Counted from the first letter of the stretch, positions 16,525 through 26,340 are shown. The stretch: 64,000 bases of DNA from Marimonas arenosa (GCF_030848945.1 NZ_JANHAX010000001.1:868001-932000), one strand, 5' to 3'. Numbers and translations are program-made. Notes: generated from the sequence alone by a model not told the origin.

Positions 16525-17850
16525 ATGCAGCGTGTCTTGAGCATACTTGCCGCGGCGGCCTTCCTGGTTGCGACCGTGCTGCCCGCCCAGGCGGTGACCC
16601 TGCTTCGCGATCCCGACATCGAGCATGCGTTGAAACAGCTGGCCAAACCGGTGCTGACCGCAGCCGGACTGTCGAGTGCGCGCACAAGGATCCTGGTGGT
16701 CGATGACCGGACTCTCAATGCCTTTGTGATCGACGCCAATCACATCTTCATCCATTCCGGGCTGATCTCGAGGCTTCAGACCGCCGAGGAGTTGCAGGCG
16801 GTGATCGCCCACGAGGCCGCCCATATCGCCAATGGCCACATCGCGCGGCGTGTGCTTAACGCCCGTACCGCGAAGACCGCAGCCGGTATAGGGCTGGCGC
16901 TGGCGGCTGCGGTCGCGGCCAGCGGCGGCAGTTCCAAGGCCGCCGCCGCGTTGGGCATCGGCATCTCAAGTTCCGCCGGCCGCGTCTTCATGGGCCACAC
17001 GCGGGCCGAGGAGAGCGCCGCCGATCAGTCGTCTGTGCGTTACATGGCGCGCGGCAATGTCGACCCACATGGCGCAGTGCGGGTAATGGAATTATTCTCC
17101 GGACAGGACCTTGTTTCCGCGGCACGGCAAGATCCCTATGCTCGCACTCATCCGATGTCGCGCACCCGGCTGCGCCACGTGAAGGCGTTGGCCGATGCCT
17201 ATGGCGGCAAGATCAATCCCGATCCCGCCGCCGCCTATTGGTTCTCGCGCGTCAAAGGCAAGCTGACGGCGTTCCAGCGGGCACCGAAATGGACCCGACA
17301 ACGCGCCGGGGAAAGCGCCGCCGAAGACATCCGCCTGATGCGTCTGGCGGTCGCCTATCACCGCGACAGCAATACCTCGAAGGCTGTCGCGACGATGAAA
17401 TCGCTTCTCGCTTTGAAACCGAAAGATCCTTATTACCACGAGCTTTACGGGCAGATCCTGCTGGAAAGCCGGCAGATGAAGGCAGCGCTGACAGCCTACA
17501 AGAACGCGGTCAATCTCGCTTCACGTGATGCGCTGATCCTTGGCAGTTACGGTCACGCGCTGATCGTGACCGGTAACGCAAAGGCGGCGCTGCCGGTGCT
17601 CGAAAAGGCAAGGGCCCGTGATGGGCAAGACGCGCGGGTGTTGCGTGATCTGGCCCAGACCTACGCCACGCTGAAAAATCCTGGCATGGCCTCGCTGGTC
17701 ACAGCCGAACGCTATGCCCTGCAAGGCCGGATGAAAGACGCCGGCATACATGCAAAACGCGCGGCGGGCCTCTTGCCGCGCGGCTCGACCGGTTGGCAAC
17801 GGGCACAGGATGTGCTTTCTGCCGCCGAAACCGCCTCGAAGAAAAAGTAA
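16525..17850 (+). CDS. Periplasmic M48 family metalloprotease with TPR domain (BepA-like)
   Basis: The 441-residue protein has a signal peptide (LAAAAFLVATVLPAQA), an M48 peptidase domain with the zinc motif HEAAH in VIAHEAAHIANGHIARR (about residues 93-110), and the third ligand in AEESAADQSS. A hydrophobic glycine-rich stretch lies between. The C-terminal 180 residues are TPR-like helices (AVATMKSLLALKPKDPYYHE). BepA-type proteins degrade or chaperone misassembled outer-membrane proteins. Two thiol oxidoreductases follow on the same strand, consistent with an envelope-quality cluster. Confidence 0.88.
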   Translation: MQRVLSILAAAAFLVATVLPAQAVTLLRDPDIEHALKQLAKPVLTAAGLSSARTRILVVDDRTLNAFVIDANHIFIHSGLISRLQTAEELQAVIAHEAAHIANGHIARRVLNARTAKTAAGIGLALAAAVAASGGSSKAAAALGIGISSSAGRVFMGHTRAEESAADQSSVRYMARGNVDPHGAVRVMELFSGQDLVSAARQDPYARTHPMSRTRLRHVKALADAYGGKINPDPAAAYWFSRVKGKLTAFQRAPKWTRQRAGESAAEDIRLMRLAVAYHRDSNTSKAVATMKSLLALKPKDPYYHELYGQILLESRQMKAALTAYKNAVNLASRDALILGSYGHALIVTGNAKAALPVLEKARARDGQDARVLRDLAQTYATLKNPGMASLVTAERYALQGRMKDAGIHAKRAAGLLPRGSTGWQRAQDVLSAAETASKKK

Positions 17851-17866
17851 CTGGGAGTCCCCATCG

Positions 17867-18616
17867 ATGACACGCTATCTCGCCGCCACGCTCGCCATGG
17901 GTCTTGCCCTTGCCGGCCCGGCGCACAGCTTCGACCTCAACGCCATGTCCGACGCCGAGCGCGAGGCGTTCCGGGCGGAAATCCGGGCCTACCTGCTGGA
18001 AAACCCGGAAGTGATCATGGAAGCCGTGGCCGTTCTGGAACAGCGCGAAGCCGCTCAGCAAGCCCAATCCGACGCCAGCATGATCGCGGCCAACAGCGAC
18101 GCTCTGTTCAATGACCCGAATTCCTGGGTCGGCGGCAACCCCGAGGGCGACGTTACCCTGGTCGAGTTTGTCGACTACCGCTGCGGCTACTGCCGAAAAG
18201 CCCATGACGAAGTCGCGGAACTGATCAAAAGCGATGGAAATATTCGATTTATCGTCAAGGACTTCCCGATTCTCGGTGAAGCCTCGACGGATTCGGCGAA
18301 ATTCGCTATCGCGGTGCGGCAGATCGCCGGTGACGACGCCTATCATGCCGCCGGCGAGGCGCTGATCCGGCTCAAGGGCAATCCCGAAGAGCCGGTGCTG
18401 CGGCGGCTCGCGGGCACGCTCGGGCTCGATGCCGACGAGGTGATCGAGCGCATGGACAGCGACGAGGTCGCCGTGGTGATTGCGGCCAACCACGCGTTGG
18501 GTCAGCAATTGTCGATCAACGGCACGCCTACCTTCGTACTCGGCGACCAGATGCTGCGCGGTTACCTGCCGTTGGCCGGTATGCGCCGGCTGGTCGAGGA
18601 GACCCGCGCCGAGTGA
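17867..18616 (+). CDS. DsbA-family periplasmic thiol-disulfide oxidoreductase
   Basis: The 249-residue protein has a signal peptide (LAATLAMGLALAGPAHS), an N-terminal helical segment (DAEREAFRAEIRAYLLENPE) of ScsC type, and a thioredoxin-fold domain with a CGYC active site in DYRCGYCRKAH and the cis-proline in NGTPTFVLG. It probably oxidises or isomerises periplasmic disulfides. The ATG at 17867 lies 16 bases after the M48 stop with a GGGAGTCC ribosome site. Its stop overlaps the start of a second, shorter thiol protein. Confidence 0.9.
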   Translation: MTRYLAATLAMGLALAGPAHSFDLNAMSDAEREAFRAEIRAYLLENPEVIMEAVAVLEQREAAQQAQSDASMIAANSDALFNDPNSWVGGNPEGDVTLVEFVDYRCGYCRKAHDEVAELIKSDGNIRFIVKDFPILGEASTDSAKFAIAVRQIAGDDAYHAAGEALIRLKGNPEEPVLRRLAGTLGLDADEVIERMDSDEVAVVIAANHALGQQLSINGTPTFVLGDQMLRGYLPLAGMRRLVEETRAE

Positions 18617-19140
18617 GGCAACCAGCCGTCACACTGGCGCTGTGTCTCACCGCCGGCACGGTAGCGGCGGAAACCGACTTCACGGCGCTCACACCCGAGG
18701 AACGCGCGGTTTTCCATGCTGAAATCCGCTCGGTTCTTCTGGCTCATCCCGAACTGGTGCGAGATCGTCGTCAGGGAGCACAAGACACCTATGCCGAGGA
18801 TATCGCTAACGATCTCGCGCTGATCCGCGACAACGCCGACCAACTGTTCGCTCCGGTAGCAACGGCCGAGCATTTCGGGCAGAACCAGGCGCGCAACGTG
18901 ATCGCGGTGTTCGTCGGTCCGGACTGCCCCGACTGTGCTCGCGCCGTTGATGACCTGCGCGCATTGGCGGAAAGCCAAAGCCTCTGGGTGCAGGTGTTCG
19001 ACCGCAAGGTCCAGCCCGGACTCGCTGACAGGCTGGGCGTCGACACGCTACCGTTCTACGTGTTTCCGAGAATGATGCTGCGCGGGGCCATACCGGCACC
19101 GGTCATCGCCCGCTATCTCGACCGCGGCACAGGCCAGTAG
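18613..19140 (+). CDS. Truncated DsbA-like thioredoxin-fold protein
   Basis: The 175-residue protein starts at a GTG overlapping the preceding stop by 4 bases, so it is translationally coupled. It has a signal peptide (ALCLTAGTVAAE), an N-terminal segment clearly related to its neighbour (TPEERAVFHAEIRSVLLAHP), a CPDC active site in VGPDCPDCARAVD, and a Leu-Pro in VDTLPFYVFP as cis-proline. The helical insertion of normal DsbA is missing. It looks like a duplicated and reduced copy of the upstream gene, perhaps a reductase partner. Confidence 0.75.
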   Translation: MRQPAVTLALCLTAGTVAAETDFTALTPEERAVFHAEIRSVLLAHPELVRDRRQGAQDTYAEDIANDLALIRDNADQLFAPVATAEHFGQNQARNVIAVFVGPDCPDCARAVDDLRALAESQSLWVQVFDRKVQPGLADRLGVDTLPFYVFPRMMLRGAIPAPVIARYLDRGTGQ

Positions 19141-20289
19141 TCAATCGGCGGAAGTCGCTTCGATCTCGGCCGCACGCTTTTCCACCAGCCCGACGATGTG
19201 GTCGATCATCTTTTCATTGTCGAGCTTGTGATCCTGTTTACCCGCGACATAGACCATCCCCGACCCGGCCCCGCCGCCCGTAAAGCCGATATCGGTCATC
19301 AGTGCCTCTCCGGGACCGTTCACCACGCAACCGATGATCGACAGGCTCATGGGCGTGTGAATATGCGCCAGACGCCTTTCAAGTTCATCGACGGTCTTGA
19401 TCACGTCGAAGCCCTGCCGGGCGCAGGATGGACAGGAGATGATATTCACCCCACGATGGCGCAATCCCAGAGACTTCAGGATCTCGAAACCGACCCGGAC
19501 CTCTTCCACCGGATCGGCCGACAGCGACACGCGCAAGGTATCCCCGATCCCCATCCACAGCAGGCTGCCCAACCCGATCGCGCTCTTGATCGTCCCTGAC
19601 ACGAACCCGCCCGCCTCGGTGATCCCGAGATGGATCGGTGCATCCGTGGCTTCGGCCAGTTTTTGGTAGGCCGCCGCCGACATGAACACGTCCGACGCCT
19701 TTACGCTGATCTTGTATTCATGGAAATCGTGGTCTTCGAGAATGCGGATATGATCGAGGGCACTTTCCACCATCGCGTCAGGGCAGGGCTCGCCATACTT
19801 CTCGAGGAGATGTTTCTCAAGGCTGCCCGCGTTGACACCAATCCTGATCGAGCAATCGTGGTCTCGCGCCGCTGCGATCACCTCGCGCACGCGGCTTTCG
19901 GATCCGATATTGCCCGGGTTGATCCGCAGACAGGCCGCACCTGCCTCGGCCGCCTCGATGCCGCGCCGGTAGTGGAAATGGATATCGGCAATGATCGGCA
20001 CCGGGCTTTCCGCCACGATTTCCTTCAGCGCCCTGGCCGAAGCTTCATCGGGCACCGACACCCGTACCAGGTCGGCCCCGGCTTCGGCGGCCGCCTGCAC
20101 CTGCGCCACGGTGGCGGCCACGTCGGTGGTGGGCGTGTTGGTCATGGTTTGCACGCCAATCGGTGCATCGCCCCCGATCGGCACGGATCCTACATGAATC
20201 TGGCGGCTCTTGCGGCGTTCGATATCGCGCCACGGGCGGACGGGATTGTGCGTCATCGGCTGGATGTTCCTGGCAGGGCCCTGAGTCAT
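19141..20289 (-). CDS. ispG: 4-hydroxy-3-methylbut-2-enyl-diphosphate synthase (IspG/GcpE)
   Basis: The 382-residue enzyme has the TIM-barrel opening [20 protein letters not shown] and the three-cysteine iron-sulfur set with its catalytic glutamate: [11 protein letters not shown] and [14 protein letters not shown]. It converts MEcPP to HMBPP in the non-mevalonate isoprenoid pathway with a [4Fe-4S] cluster. It lies downstream of the rodZ-like gene, an order also common in gammaproteobacteria. It converges with the thiol oxidoreductase gene with no gap. Confidence 0.95.
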   Translation of the reverse strand: MTQGPARNIQPMTHNPVRPWRDIERRKSRQIHVGSVPIGGDAPIGVQTMTNTPTTDVAATVAQVQAAAEAGADLVRVSVPDEASARALKEIVAESPVPIIADIHFHYRRGIEAAEAGAACLRINPGNIGSESRVREVIAAARDHDCSIRIGVNAGSLEKHLLEKYGEPCPDAMVESALDHIRILEDHDFHEYKISVKASDVFMSAAAYQKLAEATDAPIHLGITEAGGFVSGTIKSAIGLGSLLWMGIGDTLRVSLSADPVEEVRVGFEILKSLGLRHRGVNIISCPSCARQGFDVIKTVDELERRLAHIHTPMSLSIIGCVVNGPGEALMTDIGFTGGGAGSGMVYVAGKQDHKLDNEKMIDHIVGLVEKRAAEIEATSAD

Positions 20290-20329
20290 GGAGGTTAGAT
20301 AGTTCCGTCATCGCACAACTGCAACGCGG

Positions 20330-21556
20330 TCACTCCTGCAGACTTTGCGCCTCGGCCATGTTGATGATCTTCGACAGCTCCGGGTCCTGCGCGAAATCGG
20401 CCAGTTGGAAGCTGTCGAGCAGGTCGGCGCGCGCCATCGACAGCTTGCGTACGGTCGATGTGCCCTGACCGGCGGGGCCGAAAAGCTCGCCGTCGATCTC
20501 AAAATACAGTGATCCTGACATCCCGGCCTGCAGGGTCGGCGCCTCGAGTTCGGGCGGAATCTCATATTCCTCACCGGCTTCGAGAATCTTCTCGAACACG
20601 ATCGAGCCATCCGCCGCGCGTACCCGCACCCACGCCGGCCGCACCGCGAAAAGCACCACCCCCGTCGGCGCGTCGGCTAGAACCTGCGGCACCGATGGTT
20701 GCGGCTGTTGCTCAGACTCGGCCAGCCTCTGCGGCGCCGACGCGACCGGACTGGTCTCGCCCAGATTGACGAAAGTGCCAATCGAGGCAGGATCGAGCGT
20801 CGAGATCGGCGCATCGCGAGCCACCAGAACCGGTTCGTCCAGCGCTTGCGGACGATACAGCCGGTCAAGTGCGTCAGCCGGCGGTGAGAAAACACCGGCT
20901 CCCGCCATTTCTTCGGCACCCGCACCGGCGTCGGCCGGCGCAACCGAAGCCAAAGGATCGAGTTCGGCCAGAACCGTCGGCGTGTGTTCCACCGGCGCAA
21001 CCTGAACACGCTGCACTTCGTTCAGCACTGTCCAGCCACCAAACCCCAGCCCCGCGATCAGCGCCACAAGCACGATCATCGAGCCCACGGCGCGCGGATC
21101 GATATGCGACAGAAAGCTTTCGCCTACACTGGAATATCCCAACCCCACCCGCAGCGAGGACTCGAGGTCCATGTCGCTGGGCCCGTTCGAGGCGAGGCCA
21201 CTTTCCGATTTGCGGATCGTTGAAGCCGCGGACGACATGCCATGGGCTGTGGAGAAGCCGCTTTCGGCGCAAAACGCGGCGAACGCCTTGTCCGGGTCCA
21301 TACCCAGGTAACGCGCATAGGAGCGCACGTAGCCTGCGATGAAACCAGGTGTGTCGAATGCCGACGGATCGGAGTTTTCGATCGCCGCGATATAGGCGGC
21401 CTTGATCCGCAAATCTCGCTGAACATCGAGGAGGGATTTGCCCAAGGTCGCACGCTCGCCGCGCATGACATCGCCAAGACGCAGGTCAAAATCGTCGAAC
21501 CACTTGGGTTCGGCATCTTCCACCTCGGTCTCGCGCTTGGATCTGCGCCCGATCAT
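20330..21556 (-). CDS. RodZ-like membrane protein with HTH_25 and DUF4115 domains
   Basis: The 408-residue protein has a cytosolic helix-turn-helix (about residues 20-90, GKSLLDVQRDLRIKAAYIAA then FDTPGFIAGYVRSYARYLGM), one membrane helix (GSMIVLVALIAGLGFGGWTV, near 165), a disordered Pro/Ala-rich periplasmic linker and a C-terminal beta domain (DUF4115). This is the RodZ architecture that links MreB to the rod-shape machinery. ATG 21556 is preferred; a GTG 11 codons upstream would add a poorly placed tail. ispG follows after 40 bases. Confidence 0.82.
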   Translation of the reverse strand: MIGRRSKRETEVEDAEPKWFDDFDLRLGDVMRGERATLGKSLLDVQRDLRIKAAYIAAIENSDPSAFDTPGFIAGYVRSYARYLGMDPDKAFAAFCAESGFSTAHGMSSAASTIRKSESGLASNGPSDMDLESSLRVGLGYSSVGESFLSHIDPRAVGSMIVLVALIAGLGFGGWTVLNEVQRVQVAPVEHTPTVLAELDPLASVAPADAGAGAEEMAGAGVFSPPADALDRLYRPQALDEPVLVARDAPISTLDPASIGTFVNLGETSPVASAPQRLAESEQQPQPSVPQVLADAPTGVVLFAVRPAWVRVRAADGSIVFEKILEAGEEYEIPPELEAPTLQAGMSGSLYFEIDGELFGPAGQGTSTVRKLSMARADLLDSFQLADFAQDPELSKIINMAEAQSLQE

Positions 21557-21668
21557 CACCCTGCCCCAGCTAAGCCCCCCGAATCGCACATCAACCCCAG
21601 CGCGACTCGCAATTTCTCATGGCATATCGATAGCATAATACAAGCGTATTTGCATATGCAGCATGCCT

Positions 21669-22898
21669 CTAGGCAGTTAGTTCGGCACGATTCAGCGCAC
21701 AATGCGCCCAAAGCTCGTCCATCGCATGCACCAGCTTGTCGATCTCGTCCGGACCGTGAACGGGCGACGGCGTGAAACGCAAACGTTCGGTCCCGCGCGG
21801 CACGGTTGGGAAATTGATCGGTTGGACATAGATGCCGAAATCCTCAAGCAGCATGTCGGACAACTGTTTTGTGTGCACCGGATCTCCGACGATCACCGGC
21901 ACGATGTGACTACCGTGATCGATGAGCGGCAATCCCAGCCCTTTTAGGCGGGTTTTCAGAACCTTTGCCTGCTCCTGATGCTTATCACGCAGCTTTTGGC
22001 CCTCGGATGTCTTGAGAAACGCAACCGACGCCGCCGCCCCTGCCGCAATCGCCGGCGACAGCGAGGTCGTGAAGATGAAACCCGGCGCATAGGAACGGAT
22101 AGCATCCACCATCTTGGCCGAAGCCGCGAAATAACCGCCCATCACGCCGTAGGCTTTCGCCAGCGTGCCGTTGATGATGTCGATCCGATGCATCAGTCGG
22201 TCGCGCTCGCACACGCCCGCGCCCCGAAGGCCGTACATGCCCACGGCATGCACTTCGTCGATATAGGTTAGCGCGTTGAATTCATCGGCCAGATCGCAGA
22301 TCGCCTCGATCGGCCCGAAGTCGCCGTCCATCGAATAGACCGATTCGAAGGCGATCAGTTTCGGCGCCTCCGGGTCGTCGGCGGCGAGAAGCTCGCGCAG
22401 ATGTTCGACGTCGTTATGACGGAATATGCGCTTGGCCCCGCCGTTGCGGCGCACGCCCTCGATCATTGAGGCGTGGTTGAGCTCGTCGGAGTAGATGATC
22501 AGCCCGGGGAACAGCTTGGGCAGAGTGGACAGCGTGGCGTCGTTGGCGATGTAGGCCGAGGTAAAAAGAAGCGCTGCTTCTTTACCGTGCAGATCGGCAA
22601 GCTCGGCCTCGAGACGCTTGTGATAGACTGTGGTCCCGGAAATATTGCGCGTACCGCCCGAACCTGCGCCAGTCGCATCGATCGCTTCGTGCATAGCGGC
22701 CAGCACCTCCGGATGCTGTCCCATGCCCAGATAGTCATTGCCACACCAGATGGTAACAGGTTTCTGCGTCCCATCGGGCCTGGACCACACCGCATGCGGG
22801 AAATTGCCCTTCTCGCGTTCGATATCGATGAAAACCCGGTAGCGGCCTTCCTCGTGCAAACGATTGATCGCCTTATCCAACTGAGCCGTGTAGTTCAC
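21669..22898 (-). CDS. hemA: 5-aminolevulinate synthase
   Basis: The 409-residue PLP enzyme condenses glycine and succinyl-CoA, the first step of tetrapyrrole synthesis in alphaproteobacteria. Diagnostic segments are [40 protein letters not shown], and the PLP lysine region [17 protein letters not shown]. The GTG at 22898 is chosen because GGAGGGG lies 7 bases before it and family members start at this point; upstream codons have no family match. An FNR-like site about 150 bases upstream suggests oxygen control, as for hemA in Rhodobacter. Confidence 0.95.
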   Translation of the reverse strand: MNYTAQLDKAINRLHEEGRYRVFIDIEREKGNFPHAVWSRPDGTQKPVTIWCGNDYLGMGQHPEVLAAMHEAIDATGAGSGGTRNISGTTVYHKRLEAELADLHGKEAALLFTSAYIANDATLSTLPKLFPGLIIYSDELNHASMIEGVRRNGGAKRIFRHNDVEHLRELLAADDPEAPKLIAFESVYSMDGDFGPIEAICDLADEFNALTYIDEVHAVGMYGLRGAGVCERDRLMHRIDIINGTLAKAYGVMGGYFAASAKMVDAIRSYAPGFIFTTSLSPAIAAGAAASVAFLKTSEGQKLRDKHQEQAKVLKTRLKGLGLPLIDHGSHIVPVIVGDPVHTKQLSDMLLEDFGIYVQPINFPTVPRGTERLRFTPSPVHGPDEIDKLVHAMDELWAHCALNRAELTA

Positions 22899-23017
22899 GC
22901 GACATCCCCTCCAATTCTGAGCTCCGGGTTCCTTTTCGGATATGTCCGCTCCGGAGCGGGCCGCGGCCCTGTTCGCAACATCGGCATGGTATAGACCCAG
23001 CCGCATTTTGAAAACAG

Positions 23018-23058
23018 GTTACATTTTGCCGCCCCTTGTCAGCCTTGACCGAAATCAA
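23018..23058 (-). promoter_or_regulatory. FNR/FnrL-like site and candidate promoter of hemA
   Basis: TTGACCGAAATCAA (23045-23058) matches the FNR consensus TTGAT-N4-ATCAA with one mismatch. On the minus strand TGTAAC (complement of 23018-23023) can serve as -10, placing the site at about -41 from the predicted start near 23011, the class II activator position. Confidence 0.55.
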
Positions 23059-23158
23059 GATCGTCCCGCCCTGCGCCGAACAAACGCCGCGGACGACTGG
23101 ACACGGCCCAACGCGGCGCTAGACTTCGCGCAAACCCCGCCGACAGGAGAGTTCCCAG

Positions 23159-24532
23159 ATGTCCCTTGATGCCGTTCTTGCCCGTCTTGATGCCGACCTC
23201 CCCGCTGCCACCGACCGTCTGCTTGACTTGCTGCGCATCCCTTCGATTTCAACCGATCCGGCTTACACAGCCGATTGCGATCGCGCCGCGGACTGGCTGG
23301 TTCGCGACCTGCAAAGCCTCGGTGTCGAAGCCTCGAAACGCGACACCGCCGGGCATCCGATGGTCGTGGGTCATGTCGAAGGTGACGGCCCGCACCTGTT
23401 GTTCTACGGCCATTACGACGTGCAACCGGTCGATCCGCTCGAACTGTGGGACCGCGACCCTTTCGACCCCGAATTGCAGGACACCGACCAGGGCCAGGTG
23501 ATCCGCGGTCGCGGCAGTTCGGATGACAAGGGGCAGCTCATGACCTTCGTCGAAGCCTGTCGCGCCTGGAAAGCCGAGCATGGCGTCTTGCCCTGCCGCA
23601 TTACCTTCCTGTTCGAAGGCGAAGAGGAATCGGGCTCGCCCTCGCTGGTGCCGTTCCTGCAAGAGAACGCCGACGAGTTGAAGACCGACATAGCCCTGAT
23701 CTGCGACACCGGTCTGTTCGAAAGCGCGGTGCCCGCGATCACCACCATGCTGCGCGGACTGGTCGCCGAAGAGATCACACTTACCGGACCATCGCGCGAC
23801 CTGCATTCCGGCATGTATGGTGGGGTGGCCATGAACCCGATCCGGGTACTGTCTACCATCATCGCCGATCTGCATGATGACCAGGGCCGTATCACTCTTG
23901 AAGGTTTCTATGACGGGGTGCCCGAATTGTCGGACGCGATCCGTAGCCAGTGGCAAAATCTGAATTTCGACCACAAAACCTTTCTCGGCGATGTCGGGCT
24001 GAGCGAACCGGCCGGTGAAAAGAACCATACGCCGCTGGAACAGATCTGGTCGCGCCCGACCTGCGACGTCAACGGTATATGGGGCGGCTATACCGGCGAC
24101 GGATTCAAGACCGTCCTTCCCTCTCAGGCCCATGCCAAGATCAGTTTCCGCATCGTCGGCGATCAGGATCCCGACGCGATCCACCGCGCCTTCGTCAAAC
24201 ATGTCGAAGACCGACTGCCGCCGGATTTCAGCGTCGAGTTCCCGCTCGGCAAGGGGTCGAAAGCGTCGCAGATGTCGATCGAGAACCCATCCTTCGAGAA
24301 AGCGCTGAAGGCCCTTTCGGACGAGTGGCCCCGACCGGCCTCTTATATCGGCTGCGGTGGCTCGATCCCGATTGCCGGGTATTTCAAGGACCTGCTGGGC
24401 ATGGATTCGATGCTGATCGGCTTTGGCCGCGACGACGACCAGATCCACAGCCCGAATGAGAAATACAACCTTGAAAGTTTTCACAAGGGTATGCGCAGTT
24501 GGGCGCGGATCCTGCACGCGTTGACGACATGA
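23159..24532 (+). CDS. M20 family metallopeptidase (dipeptidase)
   Basis: The 457-residue enzyme shows the M20 metal ligands in order: LLFYGHYDVQPVDP (His and the catalytic Asp), GRGSSDDKGQLMTF (bridging Asp), FLFEGEEESGSP (catalytic Glu-Glu) and a terminal IHSPNEKYNLESF histidine. A dimerisation insert (SRDLHSGMYGGVAMNP) lies between. It cleaves small peptides or N-acyl amino acids. AGGAGAG precedes the ATG. The stop overlaps the next gene by 4 bases, so the two are coupled. Confidence 0.9.
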   Translation: MSLDAVLARLDADLPAATDRLLDLLRIPSISTDPAYTADCDRAADWLVRDLQSLGVEASKRDTAGHPMVVGHVEGDGPHLLFYGHYDVQPVDPLELWDRDPFDPELQDTDQGQVIRGRGSSDDKGQLMTFVEACRAWKAEHGVLPCRITFLFEGEEESGSPSLVPFLQENADELKTDIALICDTGLFESAVPAITTMLRGLVAEEITLTGPSRDLHSGMYGGVAMNPIRVLSTIIADLHDDQGRITLEGFYDGVPELSDAIRSQWQNLNFDHKTFLGDVGLSEPAGEKNHTPLEQIWSRPTCDVNGIWGGYTGDGFKTVLPSQAHAKISFRIVGDQDPDAIHRAFVKHVEDRLPPDFSVEFPLGKGSKASQMSIENPSFEKALKALSDEWPRPASYIGCGGSIPIAGYFKDLLGMDSMLIGFGRDDDQIHSPNEKYNLESFHKGMRSWARILHALTT

Positions 24533-25410
24533 TACCGGGGTTTTCCGATCACCTCTTCGAGGACGGCCCGCGCCACATCGCCTATTCGCGTGGCGGCGAC
24601 GGACCGCCGCTCCTGCTGCTGCACGGCTTTCCCCAGACCCGCGCGATGTGGGCCGAGATCGCGCCGGCGCTGGCAACAGAATTCACCGTGATCGCGGCCG
24701 ATCTGCGCGGTTATGGTGGGTCCTGGAAACCGGGTCGAATGGAAGATTACAGCTTCCGCGAAATGGGCGGCGACCAGCTTGACCTGATGTCGTCGCTGGG
24801 CCTCGACCGCTTCCACCTTGCCGGCCACGACCGCGGCGGGCGCACCGCCCATCGTATGGCGCTGGACGCGCCCGACCGGGTCGCCAGCTTGACGTTGATG
24901 GACATTGTTCCCACCCACCTGCTTCTGGACAATCTTTCAAAAGAGGTTGCAACCGCCTATTATCACTGGTTTTTCCTGGCCCAGCCCGAACCTTTCCCGG
25001 AAACGATGATCGGCGCCGACCCGGACCATTTTTTCGAGTCCTGCCTGCTCGGATGGGGGTCGGCACGGCTCGAGGATTTCGCGGCCAATCAACTGACCTC
25101 TTACCGCGAGGCGTGGCGCGATCCAGAGACGATCCGTGGTATGTGCCATGACTATCGGGCTGCAATCGCAGTGGATTTCGGGCTGGACGCAGCCGATCTC
25201 GGGCGCCGCGTTTCCTGCCCTTCTCTGGTGCTCTACGGGGCCGACGGGGCCATGGCCAGGGCCTATGACGTAGCCGCCACATGGGCCGACCGGCTGACCG
25301 ACATCCGCTCAGCCAGCATTCCCGGAGGCCATTTCTTCCCGGACACAGCGCCTGACGCAACTGTCCAGGCGCTGCGTATGTTCTATACAAAACAAAAGAA
25401 GGCCCTCTGA
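24529..25410 (+). CDS. Alpha/beta hydrolase, fluoroacetate/haloacetate dehalogenase-like
   Basis: The 293-residue protein has the alpha/beta-hydrolase oxyanion strand LLLLHGFPQTRAMW and, instead of a Ser, an aspartate nucleophile in the elbow AGHDRGGRTAHRM. Further residues match the haloacetate dehalogenase set: the His-Trp pair in TAYYHWFFLAQPEPFP, MDIVPT, a tyrosine in HDYRAAIAVD, and the catalytic His in GGHFFPDTAP. This set hydrolyses C-F or C-Cl bonds of short acids; close relatives act on epoxides. ATG overlaps the peptidase stop by 4 bases. It ends with a T7 terminator. Confidence 0.75.
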   Translation: MIPGFSDHLFEDGPRHIAYSRGGDGPPLLLLHGFPQTRAMWAEIAPALATEFTVIAADLRGYGGSWKPGRMEDYSFREMGGDQLDLMSSLGLDRFHLAGHDRGGRTAHRMALDAPDRVASLTLMDIVPTHLLLDNLSKEVATAYYHWFFLAQPEPFPETMIGADPDHFFESCLLGWGSARLEDFAANQLTSYREAWRDPETIRGMCHDYRAAIAVDFGLDAADLGRRVSCPSLVLYGADGAMARAYDVAATWADRLTDIRSASIPGGHFFPDTAPDATVQALRMFYTKQKKAL

Positions 25411-25414
25411 AAGC

Positions 25415-25437
25415 AAAGGACGCCCTTTCGTTTTTTT
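25415..25437 (+). terminator. Intrinsic terminator after the hydrolase gene
   Basis: Right after the stop, AAAGG pairs with CCTTT around ACGC and is followed by CG and seven T (25431-25437). It separates this operon from the convergent cysE. Confidence 0.7.
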
Positions 25438-25445
25438 CCAGTGAC

Positions 25446-26261
25446 TTAAGCGCCGCTTTTAAGAATCTGATCCATGGTGATCGCCGGCTGCGCGCATCCC
25501 GCCTCGCCGACGATCCGCGCCGGCACGCCAGCCACGGTCTTGCAGGGCGGCACCTCGGTCAACACCACAGAACCGGCAGCGATGCGCGAGCAGTTGCCCA
25601 CCTTGATGTTGCCCAGCACCTTGGCCCCGGCGCCGATCAACACGCCGTTGCCGATCTTGGGATGGCGGTCCTCGTCTTCCTTGCCGGTTCCGCCCAGCGT
25701 CACCGAATGGAGCAGCGAAACGTTGTCGCCGACCACCGCGGTCTCCCCGATCACGATGGCGTGGGCATGGTCGATCATGATCCCCTTGCCAACCCGTGCG
25801 GCGGGGTGAATGTCGATCGAAAACACCTCCGACACCCGCATCTGGAAGAAATAGGCCAGATCCTTGCGGCCCGTGTTCCACAGCCAATGCGCCACACGAT
25901 GCGCCTGCACCGCCTGAAACCCCTTGAAGAACAAAAGCGGTTGCAGGAAACGGTGGCAGGCCGGATCGCGGTCATAGACCGCCGCGATATCGGCGCGCGC
26001 ATCAGTTTCGAGCGTCGGATCCGCGTCATGCGCCTCGTCGCTGATCTCGCGGATAAGCTGTTCGGGCATCTCACCCGAAGCGAGTTTCATCGAAATCCGA
26101 TAGGACAAGGCCCGTTTCAGCGACCCGTGATAGAGCACGCTGGAGTGAATCAAACCACCCAACAGCGGTTCTTCCCGAACGGCCCGTTCGGCCTCGCTCA
26201 CGATCTGGGCCCAGACCGGGTCGAGCTCAGCGAGTTTCTTGCGCGTTTCAGCCATTTGCAT
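25446..26261 (-). CDS. cysE: Serine O-acetyltransferase
   Basis: The 271-residue enzyme has the helical N-terminal SAT domain (residues 1-150) and the left-handed beta-helix made of hexapeptide repeats, including GIMIDHAHAIVIGETAVVGD (catalytic His region) and SLLHSVTLGGTGKEDEDRHP. It makes O-acetylserine for cysteine synthesis and is normally feedback-inhibited by cysteine. Two ATG codons lie two residues apart; the second is better spaced from GAGGAC. It is divergent from the DksA-like gene. Confidence 0.94.
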   Translation of the reverse strand: MQMAETRKKLAELDPVWAQIVSEAERAVREEPLLGGLIHSSVLYHGSLKRALSYRISMKLASGEMPEQLIREISDEAHDADPTLETDARADIAAVYDRDPACHRFLQPLLFFKGFQAVQAHRVAHWLWNTGRKDLAYFFQMRVSEVFSIDIHPAARVGKGIMIDHAHAIVIGETAVVGDNVSLLHSVTLGGTGKEDEDRHPKIGNGVLIGAGAKVLGNIKVGNCSRIAAGSVVLTEVPPCKTVAGVPARIVGEAGCAQPAITMDQILKSGA

Positions 26262-26340
26262 CCGTCCTCTTTCGCATGCACTCTACTTCACATAAGGCGC
26301 TTTCGCCAAACGCAAAGCCGTGATCGGGAAAATAACCGGA

